Shown here piece after piece: positions 25,588-34,729 of a stretch of DNA of 64,000 nucleotides. The DNA comes from Allobrachymonas sp. (GTDB lineage Bacteria > Pseudomonadota > Gammaproteobacteria > Burkholderiales > Burkholderiaceae_C): positions 146,851 to 210,850 of the forward strand of contig JAUMWT010000001.1 of the NCBI GenBank assembly GCA_030529505.1, written 5' to 3'. Under the pieces are notes generated by a model that saw nothing but the letters and a program-made list of their open reading frames with translations, did not search any database and was not told the DNA's origin. Both the position numbers and the translations under genes were made by a program. Within the stretch, counting starts at the first letter, position 1. The number at the start of each line of letters is the position of its first letter.

Positions 25588-26589
25588 TTACAGCGCCCGC
25601 TGCAATTGGCGGAAAAAATCCTGCTCGGCTTGTGCCAGCGCCTCCAGCCGCTCGGCCAGCAAGACCGGTTCCAGCGGCTGGCGCCCACGCAGCATGCGCG
25701 CGCACAGCAGCGCCCACTCGCGCCATTGGTCACCGATGCGCACCAACTGATCGGCTAGGTCTTGCAAAGCGGGGCGTTGCAGCAAGTCAGCAGCCTCCTG
25801 CAAAAAGGCTGCGTACAAAAAACGAAAGCCCGCGCCGCCCGTGCCGATTTCCTCCTGCATGCGCACGATGTGGCCGATGAAAAGGCAGCTGCGCTGGGCA
25901 TCGTCCACCGGCAGGCGGCGCACGGCCTGCGCCAGTTTGCGCATACCGCGCACGCCCACCCAGGGGATGAAGGGCTGCAACATGGCGCGGCAGGTTTTGC
26001 GCATGGCCGCTGGCAGGGCTTGTTGCCAATCGGGCGGGTGCGGCGGCCGTTGCAAAACATAGAGCATGCCTTTGGGCGCCAGGGGGCCAGTGGCAAAGCG
26101 CGCTTTTTGCAGGTCGGCTGCGGCACAGCGCATCACGTCTTCAAACACGGGGTCGGAAATGAGGTAATCCTCCCCCTCTTTGCCAAACACCAGCAGATTG
26201 TGCGCATTGAAGTGAAAGCGCAAATCCGGCGGAAAGTACGGCAGCCAATACACCGATGTTTGCAGGCCCACCGGCTGGCCTTGTTGCAAGCATTCGTCCA
26301 GCCGGGCCTGGGCCGCGGCGGGCTGGCGAAAGGTTTCAAAGTGCATGCGCATGCCCAGCGGCTTTTGCAGGCCCTTGATGATGCCGCGCGGCGGCATGCG
26401 GTAGGACACCAGCGGCAAGCCGCCCACCTGGATGAAGGGCAGATAGGCAAAAGCCAGGGCCGAGGACAGGCCGAACACCATCGCCTCGCTCAAGGGCAGG
26501 CCGTGCTGGCGCAGCAGATTGGCCATGACGCCGCTTTCGCAATGCGCGGCGTGCTGGTGCACAAAAGCTTGGGGCGGCGTGGTGGGCAT
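25588..26589 (-). CDS. BtrH N-terminal domain / DUF4872-type protein
   Basis: A 333-residue protein with the start HQHAAHCESGVMANLLRQHGLPLSEAMVFGLSSALAFAYLPF. The Cys-containing HCESG motif is typical of the BtrH_N family, named after the butirosin enzyme BtrH, which moves an acyl chain from an acyl carrier protein to an amine. The middle part (HFNAHNLLVFGKEGEDYLISDPVFED) resembles papain-like folds, with His and Asp following the Cys. In resorcinol-type clusters such a protein is usually adjacent to the ACP and DarB-like synthase and could transfer the acyl chain or modify the product. ATG at 26589 is chosen, 58 bases after the preceding stop. Confidence 0.85.
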   Translation of the reverse strand: MPTTPPQAFVHQHAAHCESGVMANLLRQHGLPLSEAMVFGLSSALAFAYLPFIQVGGLPLVSYRMPPRGIIKGLQKPLGMRMHFETFRQPAAAQARLDECLQQGQPVGLQTSVYWLPYFPPDLRFHFNAHNLLVFGKEGEDYLISDPVFEDVMRCAAADLQKARFATGPLAPKGMLYVLQRPPHPPDWQQALPAAMRKTCRAMLQPFIPWVGVRGMRKLAQAVRRLPVDDAQRSCLFIGHIVRMQEEIGTGGAGFRFLYAAFLQEAADLLQRPALQDLADQLVRIGDQWREWALLCARMLRGRQPLEPVLLAERLEALAQAEQDFFRQLQRAL

Positions 26590-26647
26590 GGCTGGCTTCA
26601 ACAAGGGATGCGATAAGGGGTGCGGCGGCAAGGCAGCGCGGCTGGCG

Positions 26648-27106
26648 TCAAGCGCCGCCGTGCGCCGTTGCGATTGGCGCATCATCAGAACCATCATCCC
26701 AACCACTTGGCTCGGGCAGCGCCTGCAAGGCATGCACGCTCAGGCCCAGCGCCTGGGCATAGCGTTGCTGCACGCTGGGCCGCAGTTGATCGATGCGCGG
26801 CTGGCGCAAATGCCGCCGCACCTGCCAGCGCCACAGGCCCGTGGCCTGCGCCAGCAGGGTTTCGTCCATGCGGGCGCGGTACATGTGGTAGCGCAGGGGC
26901 GATGCTGCGCCGTTTTCAGCCTCGCGCCGGGCTTGCGCGGCTAGGCGCTCGAAGGCATCCACGGCCTGGCGGGTCACCAGCTCTTCAACGGCCCAGCCGC
27001 GCGAGGTAACGGTTTTCATGCGCCCATCGGCCCCGCGCGCGTACACGAGCTTGCGGTGCCCACCCAGCGTGGCGTTGCCTTCTTGCGGCACGTCATGCTC
27101 CTGCAT
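26648..27106 (-). CDS. Conserved hypothetical protein of the lipid cluster, HTH-like C-terminus
   Basis: A 152-residue protein of unknown function. Residues 75-130 (MDETLLAQATGLWRWQVRRHLRQP ... RYAQALGLSVHALQALP) have the shape of an XRE-type helix-turn-helix with a Gln/Ala/Gly turn. The first 70 residues are basic and carry no motif I recognise. It overlaps the DarB-like gene by 14 bases and precedes the BtrH-like gene, so it is translated as part of the cluster. A cluster regulator is the simplest guess; a structural or scaffolding role is possible. Confidence 0.75.
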   Translation of the reverse strand: MQEHDVPQEGNATLGGHRKLVYARGADGRMKTVTSRGWAVEELVTRQAVDAFERLAAQARREAENGAASPLRYHMYRARMDETLLAQATGLWRWQVRRHLRQPRIDQLRPSVQQRYAQALGLSVHALQALPEPSGWDDGSDDAPIATAHGGA

Positions 27107-28298
27107 GGCCCACTACCGTCAAATGCAAAAAGCCGCTGGAAAAGCGCCCGCTTTCGGGCACGAAGCACAGCAGGGTCTGCCCGGCTTGCAGGCGGCCGCT
27201 GCGCATCAGTTCATCGAGCATGATGTAAAACGCCGCCGCGCCCGTGTTGCCCTTGCTTGTGAGATTGGTGAACCATTTCTCGGCCGCCAGCGGCAAGCCC
27301 ACGCGCTGCAAGGCATCGGCCAGCAGGGGCTGAAAGTACATGGACGACATATGCGGCAAAAACCAGTCGATCTGCTCGGCGCGCAAGCCGCGTTTGCGCA
27401 TGATGGCCGAGAGGGGGCTCATCAGCGTGTGCTCCACGATGTTGTCGTTGAGCAGGCGCACGTCTTGCTTCACGGCAAAGATCGATTGCGCCAGCCAATC
27501 AGCCTGGCTGTGCTCGCGCCAGCCGCGCAGGCTGCCGTCTGCACGCTTGCTGGCGCCCTGGTACATGCAGGTGGGCAGCAGATGCGCGTGCGAGCACAGC
27601 TCCAGCCAATCCACCCGCAAAGACAGGCACTGCTGGCGCGGTTGCGGGCGCAGCAAGACGGCCCCGGCCCCGTCAGACAACATCCAGCGCAAAAAGTCGC
27701 GGTCAAACGCCAGCTGGGGCTGGGTGTGCAAGGCATCGACCTGCTCGGCCACCTCGCCTTCGAAATAGCGGGCGTGCAGCATAGCGCCAGGTGCATCAGA
27801 CCCCGTGGCCACGGCATTGGGCATGCCTTGCAGCACCGACATCCAGGCGTATTTCAAAGCCGCCAGACCCGAAAGGCAAATGCCCGCCAGCGACACCACT
27901 TCGCACGCCGGATTGCCCAGTTCGCCATGCACCATCACGCCGTGATTGGGCACGAGCTGGTCAGGCGTGGAAGTGCCCGTGGCCAGGCAGGCCAAGTCGT
28001 TCAGCGTGAAGGCATCAACCGCATCGGCGGCATTGACTGCATTGGCATCAGCCGACACCAAACCGCGCACGGCCGCAGCCGTCAGCTGGGCGTTGCTGTG
28101 TGTGGGCTGGCCGGTGCGCTTGTCGAGCGCATAAAAGCGCTGCCGAATGCCGTTGCTGCGCAAAACCACGGCCCGCGCGCGCGAGGGCCTGCCGCCTGCC
28201 ATGCCCAGAACCGCTTCGATTTCGTCGTTGGCGATCGGCTCGTTGGGCAAAAAACTCGCGGTTTGAACGATGTAGGCGGCTGCGTTGTGGTTACTCAT
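27093..28298 (-). CDS. Beta-ketoacyl-ACP synthase III family protein, DarB-like
   Basis: A 401-residue thiolase-fold condensing enzyme with the KAS III triad: Cys141 in LAGICLSGLAALKYA, His316 in WFLPHMSSMYF and Asn351 in NLTSKGNTGAAAFYIML. The start, with IVQTASFLPNEPIANDEIE, is typical of the DarB/StlD branch, which joins two beta-ketoacyl units and closes them to a cyclohexanedione, the ring precursor of dialkylresorcinols and stilbenes. It overlaps the DarA-like gene by 8 bases. ATG at 28298 is chosen over an in-frame start at 28322. The substrates and chain lengths cannot be read from sequence. Confidence 0.88.
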   Translation of the reverse strand: MSNHNAAAYIVQTASFLPNEPIANDEIEAVLGMAGGRPSRARAVVLRSNGIRQRFYALDKRTGQPTHSNAQLTAAAVRGLVSADANAVNAADAVDAFTLNDLACLATGTSTPDQLVPNHGVMVHGELGNPACEVVSLAGICLSGLAALKYAWMSVLQGMPNAVATGSDAPGAMLHARYFEGEVAEQVDALHTQPQLAFDRDFLRWMLSDGAGAVLLRPQPRQQCLSLRVDWLELCSHAHLLPTCMYQGASKRADGSLRGWREHSQADWLAQSIFAVKQDVRLLNDNIVEHTLMSPLSAIMRKRGLRAEQIDWFLPHMSSMYFQPLLADALQRVGLPLAAEKWFTNLTSKGNTGAAAFYIMLDELMRSGRLQAGQTLLCFVPESGRFSSGFLHLTVVGHAGA

Positions 28299-29409
28299 CA
28301 CGCATATTGTAGGTTCCGGCACCCGAAGGGGCCTCGTACCGCGCCTGCCAACGCGCCAGGCGTGCCCGCAGCAGCGGCCGCAGCAAGCGCTGCGCCAAAA
28401 GGCTGAGCGGCACCACCGCCACGATCATCAGCACCAGATATGTCACGAACAGCAAAAGCATCAGCCGCCGCAAAGGTTGACCCGGCGCCCCGCAAGCCCT
28501 CACGATGCGCGACCAGACCGTGAACGCGCGCTGCCCGGCGTGTTCGCTCACGATCAGGCTGGGCTGCACGGGCGCAGCGCCCAGGCCGCGCAGCATGGGC
28601 TGGCCGCTTTTTTCGGCATCTTGCGCCAAGGCGGCGGCCAAGGCTTGCCCAAAGCGGCGAGTGGCGGCAATGTCGGCATCCGTCACGCCTGCACGCGGCA
28701 GGCCCCAGAAGGCATCGCGCTTGCCGCGCAGCAACCAGCGCGGCGTGGTGATGAAGGAAGACAGCACGTGCTCGGGCGGATCGGTCAGCGCCACATGGTC
28801 GCAATGCCGCCCACCAGCAGCGGCGATCAGGCGCTTCATCTTTTCTTGCGCCATCAGCCACATATTGCGGCAGGCCACCACGGTGACGACCGGCACATCG
28901 TGCAGCCAAGCCTTGGCCTGCGGCGATTGTAAAAAAGCCGCCATCGGCTGCGCGGGCGACAAATACCAAACGGGATAGCCCAAGATGACCAAGTCGAAAC
29001 GCTGCCCGCCCAAGTCGGGCAGCGGCTTGAGGGGCCGGGGCTGCATCTGCACCGATTCCGGAAAGGCATCCAGAAACTGCAGGAAAGGCCAAGGAAAAGG
29101 AAAAGGCTCAAGGGGCTCCAGTACCCAATCGACTACTTCCACTGGCGGCTGAGCTGGCAACAGCGGTTGAGGCTGCGCTGGATGAGGGCACTGAACGGAG
29201 GCATTCGTTTGCATTCGCCCTTGCATTTGCTTTTGCATCTGCGCTTTTTGCGTGGCAGGCCCCGCGTCGCCCGGCTGCGCATTCAACGGTTCAAGCGACT
29301 GTTCACGCAAGGGCGCCAGCATGGCATCAAGCACGCGCGTGAGCTGCCCGCTTTGCGAATAGTGCACCACCAGAATGCGCTTGGTTTTTGTTTTTGTCGT
29401 GCCCGCCAT
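28291..29409 (-). CDS. DarA-like flavodoxin-fold enzyme (dialkylresorcinol aromatase type)
   Basis: A 372-residue protein with a flavodoxin-like start, RILVVHYSQSGQLTRVLDAML, and the second half of the fold at LVILGYPVWYLSPAQPMAAFL and VVTVVACRNMWLMAQEKM. A C-terminal hydrophobic hairpin (LMLLLFVTYLVLMIVAVVPLSLL) probably anchors it to the membrane. This layout is that of DarA-type enzymes, which in characterised clusters aromatise the cyclohexanedione made by DarB. Residues about 40-90 are a Gln/Met/Pro-rich insertion in the flavin-domain loop, a local oddity. It is the first gene of the lipid cluster and lies 63 bases after the end of hisG. Confidence 0.82.
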   Translation of the reverse strand: MAGTTKTKTKRILVVHYSQSGQLTRVLDAMLAPLREQSLEPLNAQPGDAGPATQKAQMQKQMQGRMQTNASVQCPHPAQPQPLLPAQPPVEVVDWVLEPLEPFPFPWPFLQFLDAFPESVQMQPRPLKPLPDLGGQRFDLVILGYPVWYLSPAQPMAAFLQSPQAKAWLHDVPVVTVVACRNMWLMAQEKMKRLIAAAGGRHCDHVALTDPPEHVLSSFITTPRWLLRGKRDAFWGLPRAGVTDADIAATRRFGQALAAALAQDAEKSGQPMLRGLGAAPVQPSLIVSEHAGQRAFTVWSRIVRACGAPGQPLRRLMLLLFVTYLVLMIVAVVPLSLLAQRLLRPLLRARLARWQARYEAPSGAGTYNMRDE

Positions 29410-29472
29410 GCCGTGATGCGCTCAGTGGGTGCCTGTTATGCCCGCAGCAACAATCGCGCTTGCCCGCCGCAT

Positions 29473-30147
29473 TCAAGCGGCGGCAGCGCCCTGCCCTTTG
29501 GCTGCGGCCAAGGCATCAATCAGGCCACGCATGGCAGCCTGCTTGAGCTTGAGTGCAGCCTGGTTCACCACCAGGCGCGAGCTGATGGACATGATCTGCT
29601 CCACCTCCACCAAGTGATTAGCCTTGAGCGTGCTGCCTGAAGACACCAAGTCCACAATCGCATCGGCCATGCCGGTGAGCGGGGCCAGCTCCATGCTGCC
29701 GTAGAGCTTGATCAAATCCACGTGCACGCCTTTGGCGGCAAAAAATTCGCGCGCAATGTTCACGTATTTGGTGGCCACACGCAGGCGCGCACCCTGTTGC
29801 ACCTGGCACGCGTAATCAAAACCGGCGGGCACGGCCACACTCATGCGGCAGCGGGCAATGTCCAGGTCCAGCGGTTGGTACAGGCTGGTTTCGCCCCATT
29901 CGGCACAGTGTTCGATCAAAGTGTCTTTGCCCACAATGCCCAAATCCGCGCCGCCGTATTGCACATAGGTGGGCACATCGGTGGCGCGCACCAGCACCAC
30001 GCGCACATCCGCGCGATTGGTGGGCAAAATCAGCTTGCGCGAGGTTTCGGGATCTTCCAGCACCGAGATGCCCATGCCCTGCAACAGCGGCATGGTTTCT
30101 TCAAAGATGCGGCCTTTGGAAAGCGCCAACGTGATCATCTGGCTCAT
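29473..30147 (-). CDS. hisG: ATP phosphoribosyltransferase, short form
   Basis: HisG starts histidine synthesis by joining ATP and PRPP. The 224-residue protein is the short form, which needs the HisRS-like regulatory subunit HisZ (not in this window). Family blocks are [95 protein letters not shown]. The start overlaps the murA stop by ATGA. hisD and the rest of the his operon would usually follow, but the resorcinol-type cluster lies there instead. Confidence 0.97.
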   Translation of the reverse strand: MSQMITLALSKGRIFEETMPLLQGMGISVLEDPETSRKLILPTNRADVRVVLVRATDVPTYVQYGGADLGIVGKDTLIEHCAEWGETSLYQPLDLDIARCRMSVAVPAGFDYACQVQQGARLRVATKYVNIAREFFAAKGVHVDLIKLYGSMELAPLTGMADAIVDLVSSGSTLKANHLVEVEQIMSISSRLVVNQAALKLKQAAMRGLIDALAAAKGQGAAAA

Positions 30148-31421
30148 GCGGCCACCCGTTCAATGTCCGCGCCCAGTGCTTGCAGCTTTTCTTCCATCTG
30201 GTCGTAACCGCGGTCGAGGTGGTAGATGCGCTCCACCGTGGTTTCGCCATCGGCCACCAGGCCCGCAATCACCAGGCTGGCCGATGCGCGCAAGTCGGTG
30301 GCCATGACGGTGGCGCCCATGAGTTGCGGCAAGCCTTCGATCATGGCTGTTTTGCCGTCGATGTGGATGCGCGCACCCAGGCGCATCAGCTCGCTCACGT
30401 GCATGAAGCGGTTTTCGAAAATCGTTTCGGTCACCATGCTGCTGCCCTGCGCCACGCAATTGAGCGCCATGAATTGCGCCTGCATGTCGGTGGGAAAGCC
30501 CGGGTACTCGGTCGTGCGAAAGCTCTGCGCCTTGAGCGCCGCGCCGCCCGCGCTGCGAATGCGCAAACCATCGGGCAACACGTCCACCTGGGCGCCTGCT
30601 TCGCGCAGCTTGTCGATCACGGCATCCAGATGATCGGCCCGCGCGTGCTGCAAGGTCGCATCGCCACCTGTGGCCGCCACGGCGCACAAGAAGGTGCCGG
30701 CCTCGATGCGGTCGGCCACCACGGCGTGCTCGCAGCCGTGCAGTTGCTCCACCCCTTCGATGGTGATGCGGCTGCTGCCGTGGCCCTGGATCTTGGCACC
30801 CATCTTGATGAGCATTTCGGCCAGATCGGTGACTTCGGGCTCTTGTGCGGCGTTTTCCAGCACCGTGGTGCCTTCGGCCAAGGTGGCGGCCATCAAGAAG
30901 TTCTCGGTGCCCGTGACCGTGATCATGTCGGTGGCGATGTGCGCGCCTTTCAGGCGCTGCTGCCCCGGCGGCAGTTGCGCTTCGATGTAGCCGTGCTGCA
31001 CCTCAATCTGCGCGCCCATGGCCTGCAAGCCCTTGATGTGCTGCTCGACCGGGCGCGCGCCAATGGCGCAGCCACCGGGCAAGGAAACACGCGCCTTGCC
31101 GCAGCGCGCCAGCAGCGGCCCCAGCGCCAGCACCGATGCGCGCATGGTCTTGACCAGCTCGTAAGGCGCTTCGGCCCGCAGCGGGTCGGCCGCCTCGAAG
31201 CTCATGCCGCCACGCTCGCCATGCGTTTGCACGCTCACGCCCATGTTTTCGAGCAGTTTGCGCATGGTCGCCACGTCGCGCAGACGCGGCACATTGCGCA
31301 GATGCACGGTTTCGCTGGTGAGCAAGGCAGCGCACATTTCGGGCAGGGCCGCGTTCTTCGCGCCAGAAATGGCGATGCTTCCGTGCAGGGGGCGCTGGCC
31401 CCGTATCAAGAGTTTGTCCAT
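30144..31421 (-). CDS. murA: UDP-N-acetylglucosamine 1-carboxyvinyltransferase
   Basis: MurA makes the first committed step of peptidoglycan synthesis, transferring enolpyruvate from PEP to UDP-GlcNAc. The 425-residue protein has Lys22 in [12 protein letters not shown], the active-site Cys118 in [15 protein letters not shown] (Cys, so fosfomycin-sensitive type), the [13 protein letters not shown] block, and the C-terminal [14 protein letters not shown] and [13 protein letters not shown]. It is in the order bolA-murA-hisG, usual in Burkholderiales. Confidence 0.98.
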   Translation of the reverse strand: MDKLLIRGQRPLHGSIAISGAKNAALPEMCAALLTSETVHLRNVPRLRDVATMRKLLENMGVSVQTHGERGGMSFEAADPLRAEAPYELVKTMRASVLALGPLLARCGKARVSLPGGCAIGARPVEQHIKGLQAMGAQIEVQHGYIEAQLPPGQQRLKGAHIATDMITVTGTENFLMAATLAEGTTVLENAAQEPEVTDLAEMLIKMGAKIQGHGSSRITIEGVEQLHGCEHAVVADRIEAGTFLCAVAATGGDATLQHARADHLDAVIDKLREAGAQVDVLPDGLRIRSAGGAALKAQSFRTTEYPGFPTDMQAQFMALNCVAQGSSMVTETIFENRFMHVSELMRLGARIHIDGKTAMIEGLPQLMGATVMATDLRASASLVIAGLVADGETTVERIYHLDRGYDQMEEKLQALGADIERVAA

Positions 31422-31464
31422 ATGGCGGGCTTATTCGTAGGCTTGGGCAAGGCAGGTGATGCAA

Positions 31465-31719
31465 TCAGACTTCGACGTGCTGTTGCGCCCATTCTTCGGG
31501 CGTGAGCGTTTTCATCGACAGGGCATGCACCTCGTCATTTTGCAGGCGTTCGCCCAAGGCGGCATACACCATCTGGTGGCGCGCAATCAGGCGCTTGCCG
31601 GCAAAGGCGCTCGAAACGATGGTGGCAAACCAGTGGCGCCCATCGCCTTGCACGTCCAACTGCTCGCAGGGCAGCGCATCGGCAATGAGTTGGCGCACGG
31701 TTTCGGCGGTGACTGACAT
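31465..31719 (-). CDS. BolA family protein
   Basis: An 84-residue BolA/IbaG-type protein, with the helix MSVTAETVRQLIADALPCEQLDVQGDGRHWFATIVSSAFAGKRLIARHQMVYAALGERL and the conserved HALSMKTLTPEEW end. BolA proteins act with monothiol glutaredoxins in iron-sulfur handling. The start at 31719 is fixed by GAGGAG eight bases upstream; the frame is open further upstream but with no family similarity. It is located just before murA, as IbaG is in many proteobacteria. Confidence 0.93.
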   Translation of the reverse strand: MSVTAETVRQLIADALPCEQLDVQGDGRHWFATIVSSAFAGKRLIARHQMVYAALGERLQNDEVHALSMKTLTPEEWAQQHVEV

Positions 31720-31774
31720 GGGGGTGTACTCCTCAAATCTTTTCTCGAATCTTGTGAATCTTTGAAACCTTGGA

Positions 31775-32287
31775 TCAGGTTTTGCGCTTGGCCTGCTCCA
31801 GGCAGGGTTGGCCATAGCGGTTGGCGTCGCTTTGCAATTGGGCCGCATCCTGCCCGGCCAGGTAGCGGGTCAACTGCTGCTCGCTGTTGTGGTCGGCCAA
31901 GGCGGCGGCATAGCACTGGCAAAAATCCGCACGCTGCGCAGGCGACAACTTGGCTTCGGGCGCAATGCGCGGCAGGCATTCGCGCTCGAACATCTGCACG
32001 AACTTGATCTGCACATTCGATCGCCTCAGCGCAATGCCTGCCGCCGAAGCTGGGGCCTTGGCCGCTGCACGACTGCCAGTCCCAGACGCTAGCTGTGCTG
32101 CAGCCGGTGCCGCAGATGCCACCGAAGTTACAGCAGCGGTCGAAGCATCCGCAAGCGGCGCAGACGCAACAGCACTGGCCTGCCCTTCGCTTTGCGGCGA
32201 GCACCCGGCCAGCCCCAGCAGTCCACCAGCCGCCATCACAGCCAGCCAAAAACCAGCACGGCGGCGGGCGATCGTTACCCATTGCAT
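31775..32287 (-). CDS. Small lipoprotein of unknown function
   Basis: A 170-residue protein with a type II signal peptide: basic MQWVTIARRRAG, hydrophobic FWLAVMAAGGLLG and lipobox LAGC. An Ala/Ser-rich linker (about 30-85) leads into a Cys-containing folded part, VQMFERECLPRIAPEAKLSPAQRADFCQCYAAALADH, with Cys spacing C...C.C like other small periplasmic proteins. The reading frame continues upstream but without signal-like sequence, so ATG 32287 is taken. It lies between bolA and the ABC permease on one strand. I do not recognise a named family. Confidence 0.8.
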   Translation of the reverse strand: MQWVTIARRRAGFWLAVMAAGGLLGLAGCSPQSEGQASAVASAPLADASTAAVTSVASAAPAAAQLASGTGSRAAAKAPASAAGIALRRSNVQIKFVQMFERECLPRIAPEAKLSPAQRADFCQCYAAALADHNSEQQLTRYLAGQDAAQLQSDANRYGQPCLEQAKRKT

Positions 32288-32346
32288 CGGTGCAAAACCC
32301 CAACATTCATGATGAAAGCCCTTGATCGTGAAAAACGCCTGCCGCC

Positions 32347-33165
32347 CTACTGGCGCAGTTTGTAGCCGCTTTTGAGCAGATACAGCACCAGCGCACTCAC
32401 ACCCGCAAAGGCCCCGCCAGCCACCAGCAGGCTCATCCAGGGCGAAACATCGCTCTGGCCGAAAAAGCCGTAGCGTAGGCCGTCGATCATGTAAAAAAAC
32501 GGGTTCAGGCGGCTGAGCTGCCGCCAAACGCCGGGCAGATTGTGCACCGAATAGAACACACCTGCCAAAAAGGTCATGGGCATGATGATGAAGTTCTGGA
32601 ACATGGCCATCTGGTCGAACTTGTCGGCCCACAAACCCGCCACCATGCCCAAGGCCCCCATCATGGCCGCGCCCAGCACGGCAAACACGGCAATCCACCC
32701 AGGCGCTGCCGCATGCGGCGGCGTGTAAAACAGCGTAACGGCATACACACCCAGCCCCACCAGCAAGGCCCGCACCACCGATGCCCCCACATAGGCCACA
32801 TACCAGTGCCAGTGCGACAAGGGGCTGAGCTGCAAAAACACCAGATTGCCCATGATCTTGCTTTGCACCAGGCTGGAAGCGCTGTTGGCAAAGGCGTTTT
32901 GCAGCACGCTCATCATCACCAGGCCGGGCACCAAAAAGGCCACATAGCTGATGCCGCCATAGCCCGGCATGGCCTGCCGCTTGAGCACGTGACCAAAAAT
33001 CAGCAGATAAAGCACCGTGGTGAGCACCGGCGCGGCAATGGTTTGCAGGCCCACATGCCAAAAGCGCAGCAGCTCTTTGTAGAACAGCATCTTGCAGCCG
33101 CTGCCGTTGGGAAGCTGAGCCTGCGGGGCATGAACTTGTGGGATTTGCAAATTGGGCGGCTGCAT
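32347..33165 (-). CDS. ABC-2 type transporter permease (YadH-like)
   Basis: A 272-residue inner-membrane permease with six helices, including IAAPVLTTVLYLLIFGHVL, YVAFLVPGLVMMSVLQNAFANSASSLVQ (the conserved P-G-loop region of ABC-2 permeases) and MPMTFLAGVFYSVHNLPGVWRQLSRLNPFFYMIDGLRYGFFG. It matches YadH-type permeases and pairs with the ATPase gene at 33764-34729; the two are separated by one small membrane-protein gene. Substrate unknown. ATG at 33165 is used; the longer open frame upstream overlaps that small gene. Confidence 0.92.
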   Translation of the reverse strand: MQPPNLQIPQVHAPQAQLPNGSGCKMLFYKELLRFWHVGLQTIAAPVLTTVLYLLIFGHVLKRQAMPGYGGISYVAFLVPGLVMMSVLQNAFANSASSLVQSKIMGNLVFLQLSPLSHWHWYVAYVGASVVRALLVGLGVYAVTLFYTPPHAAAPGWIAVFAVLGAAMMGALGMVAGLWADKFDQMAMFQNFIIMPMTFLAGVFYSVHNLPGVWRQLSRLNPFFYMIDGLRYGFFGQSDVSPWMSLLVAGGAFAGVSALVLYLLKSGYKLRQ

Positions 33166-33224
33166 GGCGGTGGGAGACGTGGATAAAAGAACAGGCAAAG
33201 AGATCGGCAAAAGGCGCACGCAGC

Positions 33225-33656
33225 TCATCGTGCAGCGCGCTGCGCCGCAAACCACACGGGCAAACCGGGGTTGAAGCAACGCCAGCCCACACCGTGGTAA
33301 TCGGGCCGACGCGTTTGCAGCCACGCAAGCACAGTTGTCGTGCAGGCAACGATGCCACCCAGAACGCCCCAGCCCAGGGTTGCCGCCAAAAGCGGCACCA
33401 ACACGCCTGCGGCCATCACCGCCACAAACACGGCGGCCCAAATCAATTCCAGCACCCGCGCCATGCGCAGCACATTGCAGAACAGAAAAAAGTGGCAGAT
33501 CACGCAGACCACGGCAGCTGCGGCCAACGCCCAGCCTGCGCGCCACAAGGCCCAGGCCGCACCCGCGCCAAGCAGCAACACGCCCACATCCAGCCACGAC
33601 AAGCGAAAGCCGGGCCGGAAATCGGGGGGCTGCGCAGCGGCAGTCTCTGGCCTCAT
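33225..33656 (-). CDS. Small integral membrane protein, unknown function
   Basis: A 143-residue protein with three to four hydrophobic segments (about 20-60 and 65-112), and the pattern ICHFFLFCNVLRMARVLELIWAAVF in the middle. The pattern is reminiscent of uncharacterised small membrane proteins in other bacteria but I cannot name a family. It lies between the ATPase and permease genes of an ABC exporter, on the same strand, so it may be an accessory part of that exporter. Confidence 0.7.
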   Translation of the reverse strand: MRPETAAAQPPDFRPGFRLSWLDVGVLLLGAGAAWALWRAGWALAAAAVVCVICHFFLFCNVLRMARVLELIWAAVFVAVMAAGVLVPLLAATLGWGVLGGIVACTTTVLAWLQTRRPDYHGVGWRCFNPGLPVWFAAQRAAR

Positions 33657-33763
33657 GGCTGCGCCCTTTCTCTGGTCTCTCTGGCGGCATCTGCGGCAGC
33701 GGGTGGCGGGTTTGTCAATTGCTTTTGGAGTTGAAGCGCTTGCTTTGCTTGAGCGGACTGCGC

Positions 33764-34729
33764 CTATTCAGGCCAAGCCCCCTGCGGCTGAGCGGTGCCT
33801 TCGGTGGAATGAACACCACCGGCAGCGCCGCCCATCAGGCGAATGAACACATCTTCCAAATTCGCCTTGCGCACTTCCAGATCTTCGATTTCAATGCCCG
33901 CCCGGCGCAGCGCCGCCAGGCTCTGCTCGATTTCTTCCGCGCTGTTCGCGGGCCATTCCACCACCCGGCCCGTGATGCGGGCGCGCCCCGCCAATTCGGC
34001 GGGCAAGGGCTGGTCGGTTTTGAAGTGCAGCACCCCCACGGCGGCGTTGCGCAGCAAGGTGCTGGTTTTCTCCAGCGCCAGCAGGCGGCCTTGCTTGAGC
34101 ATGGCGATGCGGTTGCACAGGGCCTCGGCTTCTTCCAGGTAATGCGTGGTCAACAGCACGGTGTGGCCCTGCCGGTTCAGATCGGCCACCAGGCGCCACA
34201 GCGTTTGGCGCAGTTCCACATCCACGCCGGCGGTGGGCTCATCCAGCACGATCACGGGCGGCTTGTGCACCAGCGCCAAAGCCAGCAGTGCGCGCCGCCT
34301 CATGCCGCCCGAGAGCTGGCGCATATTGGCATCGGCCTTGCCAGCCAGGCCCAGATCGTGCAGCAGTTCGTCCACCCACGCCGCGTTGTTGTAAATACCG
34401 AAATAGCCCGACTGAAAGCGCAACATCTCGCGCACGCTGAATACTGGGTCGTACACCAGCTCCTGCGGCACGATGCCCAGATAGCGGCGCACCTGCTCAG
34501 CGTTCTGCCGCACATCCAGCCCATGCACTTTGATCGTGCCCTGCGTGGCCTGCGTCAGCCCCGCCAGAATGCTGATGAGCGTGGTCTTGCCCGCCCCGTT
34601 GGGGCCCAGCAGCCCGAAAAAATCGCCCTGCTCGATGTCGAACGACACCTCATCCAGCGCACGCAAGCCCGCCACATGACCACGCGGCGGGTAGAACTTG
34701 CTGAGGGACTGGATGGAAATAGCAGGCAT
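33764..34729 (-). CDS. ABC transporter ATP-binding protein (YadG-like)
   Basis: A 321-residue ATPase. Walker A is GPNGAGKTTL (about 42-51), signature LSGGMRRRALLALALVH, Walker B VIVLDEPTAGVD, His switch LTTHYLEEAEALC. The C-terminal extension is longer than in typical 220-residue ATPases, as in YadG. It is the first gene of the minus-strand run ending with murA/hisG and is divergent from tex. ATG 34729 preferred; a TTG 9 bases upstream is possible. Confidence 0.94.
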   Translation of the reverse strand: MPAISIQSLSKFYPPRGHVAGLRALDEVSFDIEQGDFFGLLGPNGAGKTTLISILAGLTQATQGTIKVHGLDVRQNAEQVRRYLGIVPQELVYDPVFSVREMLRFQSGYFGIYNNAAWVDELLHDLGLAGKADANMRQLSGGMRRRALLALALVHKPPVIVLDEPTAGVDVELRQTLWRLVADLNRQGHTVLLTTHYLEEAEALCNRIAMLKQGRLLALEKTSTLLRNAAVGVLHFKTDQPLPAELAGRARITGRVVEWPANSAEEIEQSLAALRRAGIEIEDLEVRKANLEDVFIRLMGGAAGGVHSTEGTAQPQGAWPE

